From assembly GCA_964646435.1 (NCBI GenBank), contig CAZYEJ010000058.1, positions 1 through 9,525 of the forward strand: a stretch of 9,525 nt of DNA. The letters are read 5' to 3'. The translations under genes were made by a program, and so were the position numbers. Source of the stretch: UBA3076 sp964646435. Its GTDB lineage: Bacteria; Desulfobacterota; Dissulfuribacteria; Dissulfuribacterales; UBA3076. The notes below the pieces were generated by a model. The model was given only the letters and a program-made list of their open reading frames with translations, did not search any database and was not told where the DNA came from. Shown here one piece after another: positions 1 through 6,602 of this stretch (its first letter is position 1; each line of letters begins with the position of its first letter).

Positions 1-135
1 AAAAACGAAGAAAAAGAAAACGGTTACATGCAAGAACCTAACCGGAAATTACTGGATTTCAACAGACCGCCTCTTTCGGTTTCGTCACACATTTTCCCTT
101 GCAACGTGAAAATAATGTCTTATCTGTCTTTTTAA
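1..135 (+). other. Possible 3' end of a truncated upstream gene
   Basis: Frame 1 is open from the first base to a TAA at 133-135, giving a 44-residue tail that begins KNEEKENGY and ends MSYLSF. Frame 2 is also open, to a TGA at 107-109, giving a lysine-rich tail ending FSLAT. Either could be the C-terminus of a gene that starts left of the window, or neither. Neither tail resembles a family I recognise, and the two frames cannot be told apart without upstream sequence. Confidence 0.2.
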
Positions 136-336
136 GTTATCGGACTGTTTGTGGATAAAACTTAAATGATTTAAACCCGGAGAATCCCCAGATCAAACGG
201 ACTATTTTATTTTTTCCATAAGTCTACGTTCGACTATTACAAATATTACAAAATCATATAAGTTAATCCAGAACCATATCATCCTTATTCATTTTTATTA
301 ATTAACCCGAAAAGGAACTTGTAGGGAACAGGATCT
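136..336. other. AT-rich non-coding leader upstream of the HutW-like gene
   Basis: No convincing gene lies here on either strand. It contains a perfect 13-bp dyad TTAAATGATTTAA (162-174) that could be an operator, a 9-bp tandem duplication TATTACAAA (235-252), and a TATAAG hexamer (257-262) that could be a -10 box but has no good -35 at normal spacing. I could not find a convincing Fur-type box, although HutW genes are often iron regulated in other bacteria. The ribosome binding site of the next gene lies at its end (AGGGA, 323-327). Confidence 0.5.
235..252. repeat. 9-bp direct tandem duplication
   Basis: TATTACAAA occurs twice head to tail at 235-243 and 244-252, in the AT-rich leader of the HutW-like gene. 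The period is 9 bp, not the 7-8 bp seen in the other gaps, so it may be unrelated to them. Confidence 0.7.
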
Positions 337-1848
337 ATGAAATGGACAGAAGACGCAAAGAAGGCCTTTGAGGCAGTACCGCCTTTTGTGAGGCCCATGG
401 CCAAAAAGGGAATAGAGGCATACGCCCGGTCCCTGGGGCGGAAGATCATCACCCCTGAGCTTCTTAAAGACGCCAAAAGAAATCTCATGGGAAAACGGAA
501 CAAATTCTTTGCCAGAGAAGGGGTGGACCCACTGAAGTACGCCTTTGATCGCAAGATCGCAGTTCATGCCGGGGCTGGAGGACAACCGCTCCCTGCTGAA
601 GAGGCCTTGCATACCTGGCAGGCACTTTGTAATAAGCCTGACGGTTCGCCTCGAAGGACAGTCTATATCCACATCCCCTTCTGCCAAAGCCAGTGTCTCT
701 ATTGCGGCTTCTTCATGTATACCTTGCGCCGGGGCGACAGCGCCCGTTACACTGATGCACTTCTCAAAGAGATAGAACAGGTCTCAAGTCTTCCGGCCGT
801 GGTCAGCTACCCCATACATGCAGTCTACCTGGGAGGTGGGACACCTACGGCATTGGATGCAGAAGATCTCAAACGGCTGATCGAGGCTGTTTGCCGCCTG
901 TTCCCACTAGCCGATGACTGCGAAATCACTGTGGAAGGCAGGGTGACCGACTTCGGGCAGGACAAGATGCAGGCCTGCATGGCCGGAGGTGCAAACCGTT
1001 TTTCCATCGGTATCCAGAGCTTTAATACCAAAGTCCGGCAGGACGTTGGACGTATATCGGACAGGGCTGAGGTCCTAAAAATGCTCACCACCTTGACTGA
1101 CCTGGACAATGGGGCCGTAATTATTGACCTCATCTACGGGCTTCCAGGCCAGACCATGGCTGTCTGGGAAGATGACTTGAGAACACTAATCGAAGAGACA
1201 AAGCTGGATGGCGCAGATCTATACCAGTTGAACGTATTTAAGGGCAGCCTTTTGAGCCGGGCTGTAAATCAGGGTAAGCTCCTACCCCCTGCGGACATCC
1301 CTGCCCAGGCCGAGATGTTTTTAAAGGGCAGGGAGATGATGACCGCGGCTCGTTTCAGACGCCTTTCCATGTCCCATTGGGGCCGTACTCCCAGGGAACG
1401 CAACCGTTACAATATCTTTATCCGCTACGGGGCCACCTGCATCCCCCTGGGCTGCGGTGCAGGAGGACGTCTTCACGGCCACTATTTCTTCCAGGAGGGG
1501 AATCTAAAAACCTACTACAAGCGTGTCAACGCAGGGGAAAAACCAGTGGCCAGGGCTATTCTCCTGCCTGTTCACTCCCCTCTTTTTAGAAACCTTGTTG
1601 GACAGATGGAAAATGGCAGAGTGAATCTCACTGCCCTTGGAGAAAAATACGGTTTTGACTTAGAGGCAGTCTTTTCCCCACTCCTTGAGCAATGGGAGCA
1701 TGCGGGCCTGATACGGAGTCCGGGGGACGGGTGGATTGAGCTCACAGTGGCTGGGGAGTTCTGGAATGTCAACCTGGCACAGGCCCTTATTGACTACTTC
1801 CGACACTATCATCAGGAAGATGCACGGCCGGGTTCCATGGCACTTTAA
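337..1848 (+). CDS. HutW/ChuW-family radical SAM heme enzyme with N-terminal PCP_red-like domain
   Basis: Cytosolic radical SAM enzyme of the HemN/HemW superfamily, closest by eye to the HutW/ChuW group. Characterised members open the heme macrocycle anaerobically by radical methyl transfer, giving anaerobilin and free iron. The 503 residues divide into a helical N-terminal segment (about 3-51, starting WTEDAKKAF) that resembles the PCP_red domain of light-independent protochlorophyllide reductase, a linker, and the SAM barrel. The [4Fe-4S]-SAM cysteines C116, C120 and C123 lie in HIPFCQSQCLYCGFF, followed by the SAM-binding GGGTP (166-170). The HutW-like stretches EITVEGR, NRFSIGIQSFN, DLIYGLPGQT and SMSHWGRTPRERN are present. 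The ATG at 337 has AGGGA nine bases upstream. A HemG-like flavodoxin follows 33 nt later and may be its electron donor. Heme breakdown is inferred from family; another tetrapyrrole substrate is possible, and no heme uptake genes are visible. Confidence 0.85.
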   Translation: MKWTEDAKKAFEAVPPFVRPMAKKGIEAYARSLGRKIITPELLKDAKRNLMGKRNKFFAREGVDPLKYAFDRKIAVHAGAGGQPLPAEEALHTWQALCNKPDGSPRRTVYIHIPFCQSQCLYCGFFMYTLRRGDSARYTDALLKEIEQVSSLPAVVSYPIHAVYLGGGTPTALDAEDLKRLIEAVCRLFPLADDCEITVEGRVTDFGQDKMQACMAGGANRFSIGIQSFNTKVRQDVGRISDRAEVLKMLTTLTDLDNGAVIIDLIYGLPGQTMAVWEDDLRTLIEETKLDGADLYQLNVFKGSLLSRAVNQGKLLPPADIPAQAEMFLKGREMMTAARFRRLSMSHWGRTPRERNRYNIFIRYGATCIPLGCGAGGRLHGHYFFQEGNLKTYYKRVNAGEKPVARAILLPVHSPLFRNLVGQMENGRVNLTALGEKYGFDLEAVFSPLLEQWEHAGLIRSPGDGWIELTVAGEFWNVNLAQALIDYFRHYHQEDARPGSMAL

Positions 1849-1881
1849 ACCCGGCAAGTTTTGTTATATTGGAGGACAATC

Positions 1882-2436
1882 ATGAAAACTTTAATCGTAT
1901 GTGCGAGTAAATACGGTTCCACCCTTGAAATCGGAAAATGGCTGGCGGAAAGACTGGGCGGCGATTGTTTTGTGGATAAGGCTGAATCCATGCCGGACCC
2001 GGCGGATGCAGATATTGTCATCCTGGGTTCCGGTATCTACAACCACCATGTATTACCCTCTGTGCAGGAATATGTGGACCGCTTCAAGGATGCGCTGAAA
2101 GGCAAAAAAACCGTGGTCTTTGGAGTCGCCATGGACACAACAGGGGTCTTTGTGCAGGGAAAGGTCCACGGCGGATGGAACTATATCCTGCCATTGATTA
2201 AGAGCCTGTCAAAACCCCCGATCCATGCCGGACTCCTGGGCGGGGAGATAAACCCGGACAAGCTGGATGCCAAGGATACAGAAGGACTTAAGCGGTTCTA
2301 CAAAATGCTTTACGGCAGGGAGACTCCTATACCCTATAAGACATGGATGAACAAAAAAAAGGTCTGGGCCTTTGCGGAAAAAATACTGGAGCGTCTTGAA
2401 ATTTTTCCTACCAGTTTCCGGGATCGTCCATTATAA
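1882..2436 (+). CDS. Flavodoxin-domain protein, HemG-like (protoporphyrinogen oxidase type)
   Basis: FMN-binding flavodoxin-fold protein of 184 residues, similar in length and layout to menaquinone-dependent protoporphyrinogen IX dehydrogenase HemG (about 180 aa). The N-terminus MKTLIVCASKYGSTLEIG has the beta strand and the phosphate-binding loop of the FMN site. The later GSGIYNHHVLPSVQEYV aligns by eye with the HemG loop after strand 3. There is no signal peptide and no strong membrane helix. The ATG at 1882 is preferred because GGAGG (1871-1875) sits six bases before it; an upstream in-frame TTG at 1861 would place that site inside the gene. It follows the HutW-like gene by 33 nt with no terminator, so the two are probably co-transcribed. 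It could oxidise protoporphyrinogen or supply electrons to the radical SAM enzyme. The family is clear; which role applies is not. Confidence 0.82.
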   Translation: MKTLIVCASKYGSTLEIGKWLAERLGGDCFVDKAESMPDPADADIVILGSGIYNHHVLPSVQEYVDRFKDALKGKKTVVFGVAMDTTGVFVQGKVHGGWNYILPLIKSLSKPPIHAGLLGGEINPDKLDAKDTEGLKRFYKMLYGRETPIPYKTWMNKKKVWAFAEKILERLEIFPTSFRDRPL

Positions 2437-2494
2437 GGACATGAGGTGGAAAAATTTTCCTGTGCAGGCATAAGAATTATGTAGCAGTTCACGG

Positions 2495-2515
2495 CTTGAA
2501 ACTTGAAATTGGAAA
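2495..2515. repeat. Heptad tandem array, three units
   Basis: Three consecutive 7-mers: CTTGAAA (2495-2501), CTTGAAA (2502-2508) and the variant TTGGAAA (2509-2515). It belongs to the set of 7-8-bp intergenic arrays in this window. Confidence 0.65.
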
Positions 2516-2566
2516 ACATAAATTAGGGAGAGATGAAACAAATTTACGAGTTGGATGGTTACAAAA

Positions 2567-2594
2567 CTGGGTTCTGGCTTTCGCCGGAATCCAG
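2567..2594. repeat. REP-like 12-bp hairpin
   Basis: The arms CTGGGTTCTGGC (2567-2578) and GCCGGAATCCAG (2583-2594) pair over all 12 positions as plus-strand RNA, with two G-U wobbles and a TTTC loop. No T-tract follows, so it is a poor intrinsic terminator. Its CTGG...CCGGAATCCAG core resembles dispersed extragenic palindromes found in many proteobacterial genomes. Repeat status is inferred, as only one copy is seen here. It could also protect the 3' end of the flavodoxin mRNA. Confidence 0.6.
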
Positions 2595-2624
2595 ACATCT
2601 TACCCTGAGTTATTGAGAAGTTAC

Positions 2625-2653
2625 TTGACAAGCTTAGTGTAAAAAGTTAAAAA
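2625..2653 (+). promoter_or_regulatory. Candidate sigma70 promoter P1 for fusA
   Basis: A perfect -35 TTGACA (2625-2630) is followed after 17 bp by TAAAAA (2648-2653), which matches 4 of 6 bases of the -10 consensus. Initiation would fall near 2660, so the transcript would begin at about the hairpin at 2658-2679 and have a leader of roughly 110 nt. Confidence 0.4.
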
Positions 2654-2657
2654 CCGC

Positions 2658-2679
2658 GCCTCTCATTTTGTTGAGGGGC
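2658..2679 (+). other. Hairpin in the fusA leader
   Basis: GCCTCTCA (2658-2665) pairs with TGAGGGGC (2672-2679) across a 6-nt loop, using one G-U pair that exists only in plus-strand RNA. No T-tract follows on the plus strand, so this is not a normal terminator. T-runs lie on the minus-strand exit side, but there the stem has a mismatch. Its 3' arm overlaps the -35 of candidate promoter P2. Confidence 0.4.
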
Positions 2680-2699
2680 TGGGAAATTATGATTATAAA
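2671..2699 (+). promoter_or_regulatory. Candidate sigma70 promoter P2 for fusA
   Basis: TTGAGG (2671-2676, 4 of 6 to consensus), 17-bp spacer, TATAAA (2694-2699, 5 of 6). The leader would be about 65-70 nt and would include the AATT-anchored array at 2709-2738. AT-rich context makes chance -10 matches common. Confidence 0.35.
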
Positions 2700-2708
2700 A
2701 GTACCTTT

Positions 2709-2738
2709 AATTCCTCAATTCGCAATTTCTCAATTTTC
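2709..2738. repeat. AATT-anchored 8/7-bp array upstream of fusA
   Basis: Four successive units begin with AATT: AATTCCTC (2709-2716), AATTCGC (2717-2723), AATTTCTC (2724-2731) and AATTTTC (2732-2738), alternating 8, 7, 8 and 7 bp. The 12-mer AATTCCTCAATT (2709-2720) recurs in the same orientation twice at 9401-9420, next to radA. Confidence 0.65.
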
Positions 2739-2772
2739 AGTATTAAATATTTTTTCTGAGGCTAAATAGGCA

Positions 2773-4833
2773 ATGAATAGAGATCCGGCAAAGGTAAGAA
2801 ATATTGGCATTAGCGCCCACATTGATGCCGGCAAGACCACTCTTACCGAAAGAATTCTTTTTTATACCCAACGAATTCACGCCATCCACGACGTGAAAGG
2901 CAAGGACGGCGTCGGAGCTACCATGGATTTCATGGAGCTCGAAAAAGAACGGGGAATAACCATCACTTCCGCCGCTACTTATTGCGAATGGAAGGGCTAT
3001 GAGATAAACATTATTGACACCCCTGGGCATGTAGACTTCACCATCGAAGTGGAGAGGGCACTCAGGGTCCTGGACGGTGGTGTACTGGTCCTTTGCTCTG
3101 TTGGAGGTGTACAGTCTCAGTCCATCACAGTTGACAGGCAAATGGCCAGATACAAGGTCCCATGTGTTGCCTTTATAAACAAATGTGACCGCAACGGTGC
3201 CAACCCGTTCCGCGTTCTAGAACAACTCAGGGAAAAGCTGGGCCACAACGCAATTGCAATGCAGATACCTATAGGCCTTGAATCGGACTTTCAGGGGGTT
3301 GTGGATCTCGTCTCCATGAAGGCCATGTACTTTGATGGCCCAAACGGCGAGCAGATACGTTTGGAAGAAATACCTCAAGGGCTCCGCGCAGAGGCCGAAG
3401 CCCGCAGGGAAAGCCTTATTGACGCTTCTTCAATGTTCTCTGATGAACTCATGGAGGCCGCCCTTGATGAAAAGGTCACTACAGATATCTTAATTGACGC
3501 GATAAGAAACGGGACTCTTGCTCGCGGACTCACCCCTGTATTCATCGGATCTGCTTACAAAAATAAAGGAGTCCAACCTCTCCTTGACGCAGTAACTCAT
3601 TATCTGCCGCAACCCATGGATATTGAAAACTTCGCTCTGGATATGGAAAATGAGGAAATTGAAAAAAAACTTGAGATAGATTCTTCAAAACCTCTCGTAG
3701 CCCTTGCATTCAAGCTGGAAGAGGGACGTTACGGGCAGCTCACTTACGTCAGGGTGTATCAGGGGACCCTCTCCAAGGGGAACACCATAGTAAATTCCAG
3801 AACCGGTCAAAAGGTCAGAATCGGCAGGGTCGTACATATGCATGCAGACCAGATGGAGGAAATAGGGTCTATACCTGCCGGCTATATTGGGGCACTCTTT
3901 GGCGTGGACTGTGCGTCCGGTGACACCTTCACCTCTCCTGAGATCAGATATAGCATGACCTCCATGCACATACCTGAGCCGGTTATCTCACTGGCAATTG
4001 TCCCCAAGGACAACAAGGCCCAGATCAAAATGTCCAAGGCCCTTTCCAGATTTACCAAAGAGGACCCGACGTTCAGGGCATACGTTAACCATGAGACAGG
4101 AGATACTATCATCTCCGGCATGGGAGAACTTCACCTTGAAATATATGTTGAGCGAATGCGCAGGGAATACGACGCAGATGTTACCACTGGCATGCCCCAG
4201 GTTGCATACAGAGAGACTATTACCAGACAGGCTGAATTCAATTATACCCATAAAAAGCAGACAGGTGGTGCGGGTCAGTTTGGACGGGTAGCTGGCTATA
4301 TGGAGCCTGTTAAAGACGAATTCGTCTTTGAAAACAGGATAGTCGGTGGTGCCATACCCACGGAGTTTATCTCTTCCTGCGAAAAAGGTTTCAAAAAAAG
4401 CATGGAGAAAGGACAGTTGTTGGGTTTTCCTGTTACAGGAGTAAAAATTGTCATCAACGACGGTCAATCCCACCCTGTGGACTCTTCCGACATGGCTTTT
4501 CGGGCAGCATCACGCAGGGCCTTTCTGGAAGGCTACAGAAAGGCCAGGCCTGTCATACTGGAACCTATAATGAAGGTGGCAGTGGAGACCCCGACTGAAT
4601 TCCAGGGAGCTGTAATGGGGTCACTTAACCAGCGGAGGGGGATGATCCTGGGTACACAGGACGAAGGAAATATAAGCGTAATAGAGGCTGATGTCCCACT
4701 TGCTGAGATGTTCGGCTACTCCACAACCCTGCGCTCAGGCACACAGGGAAAGGCCCAGTTCACAATGGAATTTTCCACCTATCGTCAGGTACCCAAAAAT
4801 GTGGCAGACGAATTGATAAAAAAGGCTGCTTAA
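2773..4833 (+). CDS. fusA: Elongation factor G, mitochondrial EFG1-like (spdEFG1 type)
   Basis: Ribosomal translocase GTPase of 686 residues; EF-G is usually about 690-700. Visible GTPase motifs are the P-loop AHIDAGKTT (15-23), switch I ending ERGITI, DTPGH (82-86), the guanine-specificity NKCD (136-139) and GSA (259-261). Domains II-V follow, including GMGELHLEIY, THKKQTGGAGQFG and LEPIMKVAVETP. Against remembered sequences it matches mitochondrial EF-G1 better than the classical str-operon EF-G: the switch-I region has VKGKDGVGATMD, and RALRVLDGGVLVLC, FKLEEGRYGQLTYVR and ALFGVDCASGDTF are near-identical to mtEFG1. Such spdEFG1 proteins are thought to act in translocation, alongside spdEFG2 in recycling. 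It stands alone, with no rpsL, rpsG or tuf beside it, so a second EF-G elsewhere is likely. A GAGG at 2758-2761 lies 11 nt before the ATG. Confidence 0.95.
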   Translation: MNRDPAKVRNIGISAHIDAGKTTLTERILFYTQRIHAIHDVKGKDGVGATMDFMELEKERGITITSAATYCEWKGYEINIIDTPGHVDFTIEVERALRVLDGGVLVLCSVGGVQSQSITVDRQMARYKVPCVAFINKCDRNGANPFRVLEQLREKLGHNAIAMQIPIGLESDFQGVVDLVSMKAMYFDGPNGEQIRLEEIPQGLRAEAEARRESLIDASSMFSDELMEAALDEKVTTDILIDAIRNGTLARGLTPVFIGSAYKNKGVQPLLDAVTHYLPQPMDIENFALDMENEEIEKKLEIDSSKPLVALAFKLEEGRYGQLTYVRVYQGTLSKGNTIVNSRTGQKVRIGRVVHMHADQMEEIGSIPAGYIGALFGVDCASGDTFTSPEIRYSMTSMHIPEPVISLAIVPKDNKAQIKMSKALSRFTKEDPTFRAYVNHETGDTIISGMGELHLEIYVERMRREYDADVTTGMPQVAYRETITRQAEFNYTHKKQTGGAGQFGRVAGYMEPVKDEFVFENRIVGGAIPTEFISSCEKGFKKSMEKGQLLGFPVTGVKIVINDGQSHPVDSSDMAFRAASRRAFLEGYRKARPVILEPIMKVAVETPTEFQGAVMGSLNQRRGMILGTQDEGNISVIEADVPLAEMFGYSTTLRSGTQGKAQFTMEFSTYRQVPKNVADELIKKAA

Positions 4834-4846
4834 ACATATAAAAAAA

Positions 4847-4874
4847 TTTGAATTTTAAATTTTGAATTTTAAAT
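4847..4874. repeat. 14-bp perfect tandem repeat (four heptads) after fusA
   Basis: TTTGAATTTTAAAT occurs twice exactly, at 4847-4860 and 4861-4874. Each copy splits into two related heptads, TTTGAAT and TTTAAAT. It starts 13 bp after the fusA stop codon. It is AT-only apart from single G bases, so it could melt easily, but it has no GC stem and is not a typical terminator. Confidence 0.75.
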
Positions 4875-4912
4875 TGCAGAATAAAAAATATTAAATAGTT
4901 ATTTCATTAATT

Positions 4913-4926
4913 CAGCATTTAGCATT
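4913..4926. repeat. Heptad array CAGCATT/TAGCATT
   Basis: CAGCATT (4913-4919) is followed directly by TAGCATT (4920-4926). CAGCATT is the reverse complement of AATGCTG, the unit of the array at 7431-7465, so one heptad sequence occurs at two loci in opposite orientations. Confidence 0.6.
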
Positions 4927-4961
4927 TAAAAAATAGCTCTTGTTTGAAAAAGGTTTTTAAT

Positions 4962-5597
4962 ATGTCAAAAAACAATCTAATTCTTAAAAATCCGCTGAAA
5001 TTTATCAAGGAAGATGCCGGCCACCTTCTAGGAGATGGACAATTCGGCGCAATACTTGCTGGGGCTGGAGAGGGCAAAACTTCTTTCTTGATACATCTGG
5101 CTATGGACAACTTGCTCAGAGGAAAAAATGTACTTCATATATGTCTGGGGCAGCCAATAAAAAAGGTATGTCTCTGGTACGACGAAGTCCTCCTCCGCAT
5201 ATCAGATCAATACGAGTTAAATAATACCAATGTGATGTGGGAGATGATCCTTCCCCACCGTTTTATCATGACCTTTAATATTGATGACTTCAGCGTAAAA
5301 CGGCTTGAAGAACGTCTAAACGACCTCACTGAACAGGGCATATTCTTTCCACAGGTAGTCTTGCTAGACGGGTTGCCATTCGACAAAACTGAGCGGGCAT
5401 CATTGAGCAAACTCAAAGCACTGGCCGAGGAACACGGTTTCCCTGCATGGTTTACTGTAACGACTCACAGAAAAAACAATGTCGAGCAACCTGACGACAT
5501 CCCGTCCCCTATCAGTCACATGTCGGACCTTTTTGAAGTAATAGTACAACTTAAGCCTGCAGGACCTGAAATCAATGTTCAACTGATTAAGGGATAA
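4962..5597 (+). CDS. RecA/KaiC-like P-loop ATPase of unknown function
   Basis: Predicted cytosolic NTPase of 211 residues. A Walker A motif GAGEGKTS (34-41) follows a strand (FGAILA), as in RecA, KaiC and DnaB folds, where a short lead-in precedes the P-loop. A Walker B-like VVLLD (132-136) follows, then a VTTHR segment in the position where RecA-fold ATPases carry a sensor residue. No second ATPase domain, zinc site, signal peptide or transmembrane helix is visible. It is much shorter than KaiC and lacks the RadA zinc finger. The ATG at 4962 is preferred because AAGG (4949-4952) lies nine bases upstream; an in-frame TTG at 4944 would put that site inside the gene. It precedes the ABC ATPase gene by 30 nt and may share its transcript, but that neighbour does not explain its role. 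I do not recognise a named family. Confidence 0.75.
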   Translation: MSKNNLILKNPLKFIKEDAGHLLGDGQFGAILAGAGEGKTSFLIHLAMDNLLRGKNVLHICLGQPIKKVCLWYDEVLLRISDQYELNNTNVMWEMILPHRFIMTFNIDDFSVKRLEERLNDLTEQGIFFPQVVLLDGLPFDKTERASLSKLKALAEEHGFPAWFTVTTHRKNNVEQPDDIPSPISHMSDLFEVIVQLKPAGPEINVQLIKG

Positions 5598-5627
5598 AAA
5601 GCGGACAAAGTCCCGTGATCAAAAATC

Positions 5628-6602
5628 GTGAGCAATAATATCCTCCTTTCTGTAAAAGGGCTTGAAATTGAGATCCGGACCAATAAGGGGCCTGTATTCC
5701 CTGTAAGGGATCTTTCTTTTTATATCAAAAAAGGGGAAAGTGTCTGCCTTGTGGGCGAATCCGGTTGTGGAAAAAGCATCACAGCCCTTTCCATGCTGGG
5801 CCTGCTTCCAAGTCCTCCATTCAACACAAAAAGGGGGGAAATAGTATTTGAGGGTACAGATCTCATGGACCTTACCCCTGGTCAATTGTGCAGCATCAGG
5901 GGAAAGGAAATAGCCATGATCTTTCAAGAGCCTATGACTGCCCTCAACCCGGTCTTCACAATCGGAGACCAAATTTCAGAAGCCATAACAACTCATGTCA
6001 AACTTCCAAAAAAACAGGTTCAGAAACGGACTATTGAACTTTTAAAACAGGTGGGAATGCCGGCACCGGAAGAGAGAATCACAACTTACCCTCATCAGCT
6101 CTCAGGTGGACTGCGTCAAAGGGCTATGATAGCCATGTCCCTTGCATGTCAACCAAAGCTTTTGATAGCAGATGAACCTACTACTGCCCTGGATGTAACC
6201 ATACAGGCTCAAATTCTTGAACTCCTGAACAGGCTCCGGGAACAGCATGATCTCAGTCTCCTGCTCATAACCCACAACCTCGGAGTAGTGGCCCAGATAG
6301 CGCACAGAGTACTTATAATGTATGCAGGAAAAATAGTTGAAGAGGCCCTTGTGCGTGATCTTTTCGACAATCCACTCCATCCATACACCCAGGGTCTTCT
6401 GGATTCGGTACCATATGGTATTCCCGCAGACGCCAAGCGTCTCACTTCCATTCCTGGGAATGTCCCTGCCTTGGATTCTATTCCTTCAGGATGCGCCTTT
6501 CAGGACCGTTGTCCAAAGGCCATGGATATTTGTAGAAAGATAGAGCCTGAAGATTTGTGTCTGGAAAACAAAAGGCGCGTTTCCTGCCATCTGTTCAGAT
6601 AA
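5628..6602 (+). CDS. Oligopeptide/dipeptide ABC transporter ATP-binding protein (OppD/DppD type)
   Basis: ATPase subunit of a peptide or nickel-type (PepT family) importer, acting at the inner face of the membrane. The 324 residues match the usual OppD/DppD length. All ABC motifs are present: Walker A GESGCGKS (43-50), Q-loop Q100 in FQEPMTALNP, signature LSGGLRQR (158-165), Walker B with D182 and E183 in ADEPTTALD, and H216. The C-terminal oligopeptide domain has HPYTQGLL and cysteines C289, C295, C302 and C320, spaced as in family members thought or shown to bind an Fe-S cluster. The start is GTG at 5628, with no clear Shine-Dalgarno and an in-frame stop at 5616-5618, so translation may depend on the upstream ATPase gene. 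No permease, binding protein or OppF partner is in the window, so substrate cannot be assigned. Its 3' end overlaps bamD by 8 bp, tail to tail. Confidence 0.92.
   Translation: MSNNILLSVKGLEIEIRTNKGPVFPVRDLSFYIKKGESVCLVGESGCGKSITALSMLGLLPSPPFNTKRGEIVFEGTDLMDLTPGQLCSIRGKEIAMIFQEPMTALNPVFTIGDQISEAITTHVKLPKKQVQKRTIELLKQVGMPAPEERITTYPHQLSGGLRQRAMIAMSLACQPKLLIADEPTTALDVTIQAQILELLNRLREQHDLSLLLITHNLGVVAQIAHRVLIMYAGKIVEEALVRDLFDNPLHPYTQGLLDSVPYGIPADAKRLTSIPGNVPALDSIPSGCAFQDRCPKAMDICRKIEPEDLCLENKRRVSCHLFR

Larger units (their letters stand above)
2437..2772. other. Intergenic region between the flavodoxin gene and fusA
   Basis: About 336 bp without a convincing gene. In order it holds a 13-bp perfect palindrome GGAAAAATTTTCC (2448-2460) just after the flavodoxin stop, heptad repeats (2495-2515), a REP-like 12-bp hairpin (2567-2594), two candidate sigma70 promoters (2625-2653 and 2671-2699), a leader hairpin (2658-2679), and an AATT-anchored 8/7-bp array (2709-2738). 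A 27-codon ORF at 2533-2616 has a purine-rich site only two bases from its ATG, and I do not call it a gene. Confidence 0.6.

Noticed and set aside
162..174. Dyad TTAAATGATTTAA upstream of the HutW-like gene
   Set aside because: AT-rich dyads of this size arise readily in such sequence, and it matches no operator consensus I know, including Fur and HcpR.
298..687. 129-codon minus-strand ORF over the start of the HutW-like gene
   Set aside because: It overlaps the strongly supported radical SAM gene, including its cysteine motif region, and has no family resemblance.
2448..2460. Perfect palindrome GGAAAAATTTTCC after the flavodoxin stop
   Set aside because: Short and AT-centred; it could be an operator, but nothing ties it to a regulator and it is not a terminator.
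2533..2616. 27-codon ORF (ATG at 2533) with purine-rich AGGGAG upstream
   Set aside because: The site is only two bases from the ATG, and a third of the ORF is the REP-like hairpin, so coding is unlikely.
3988..4473. 161-codon minus-strand ORF inside fusA
   Set aside because: It lies wholly inside a well-conserved EF-G gene and has no recognisable domain, so it is an antisense shadow.
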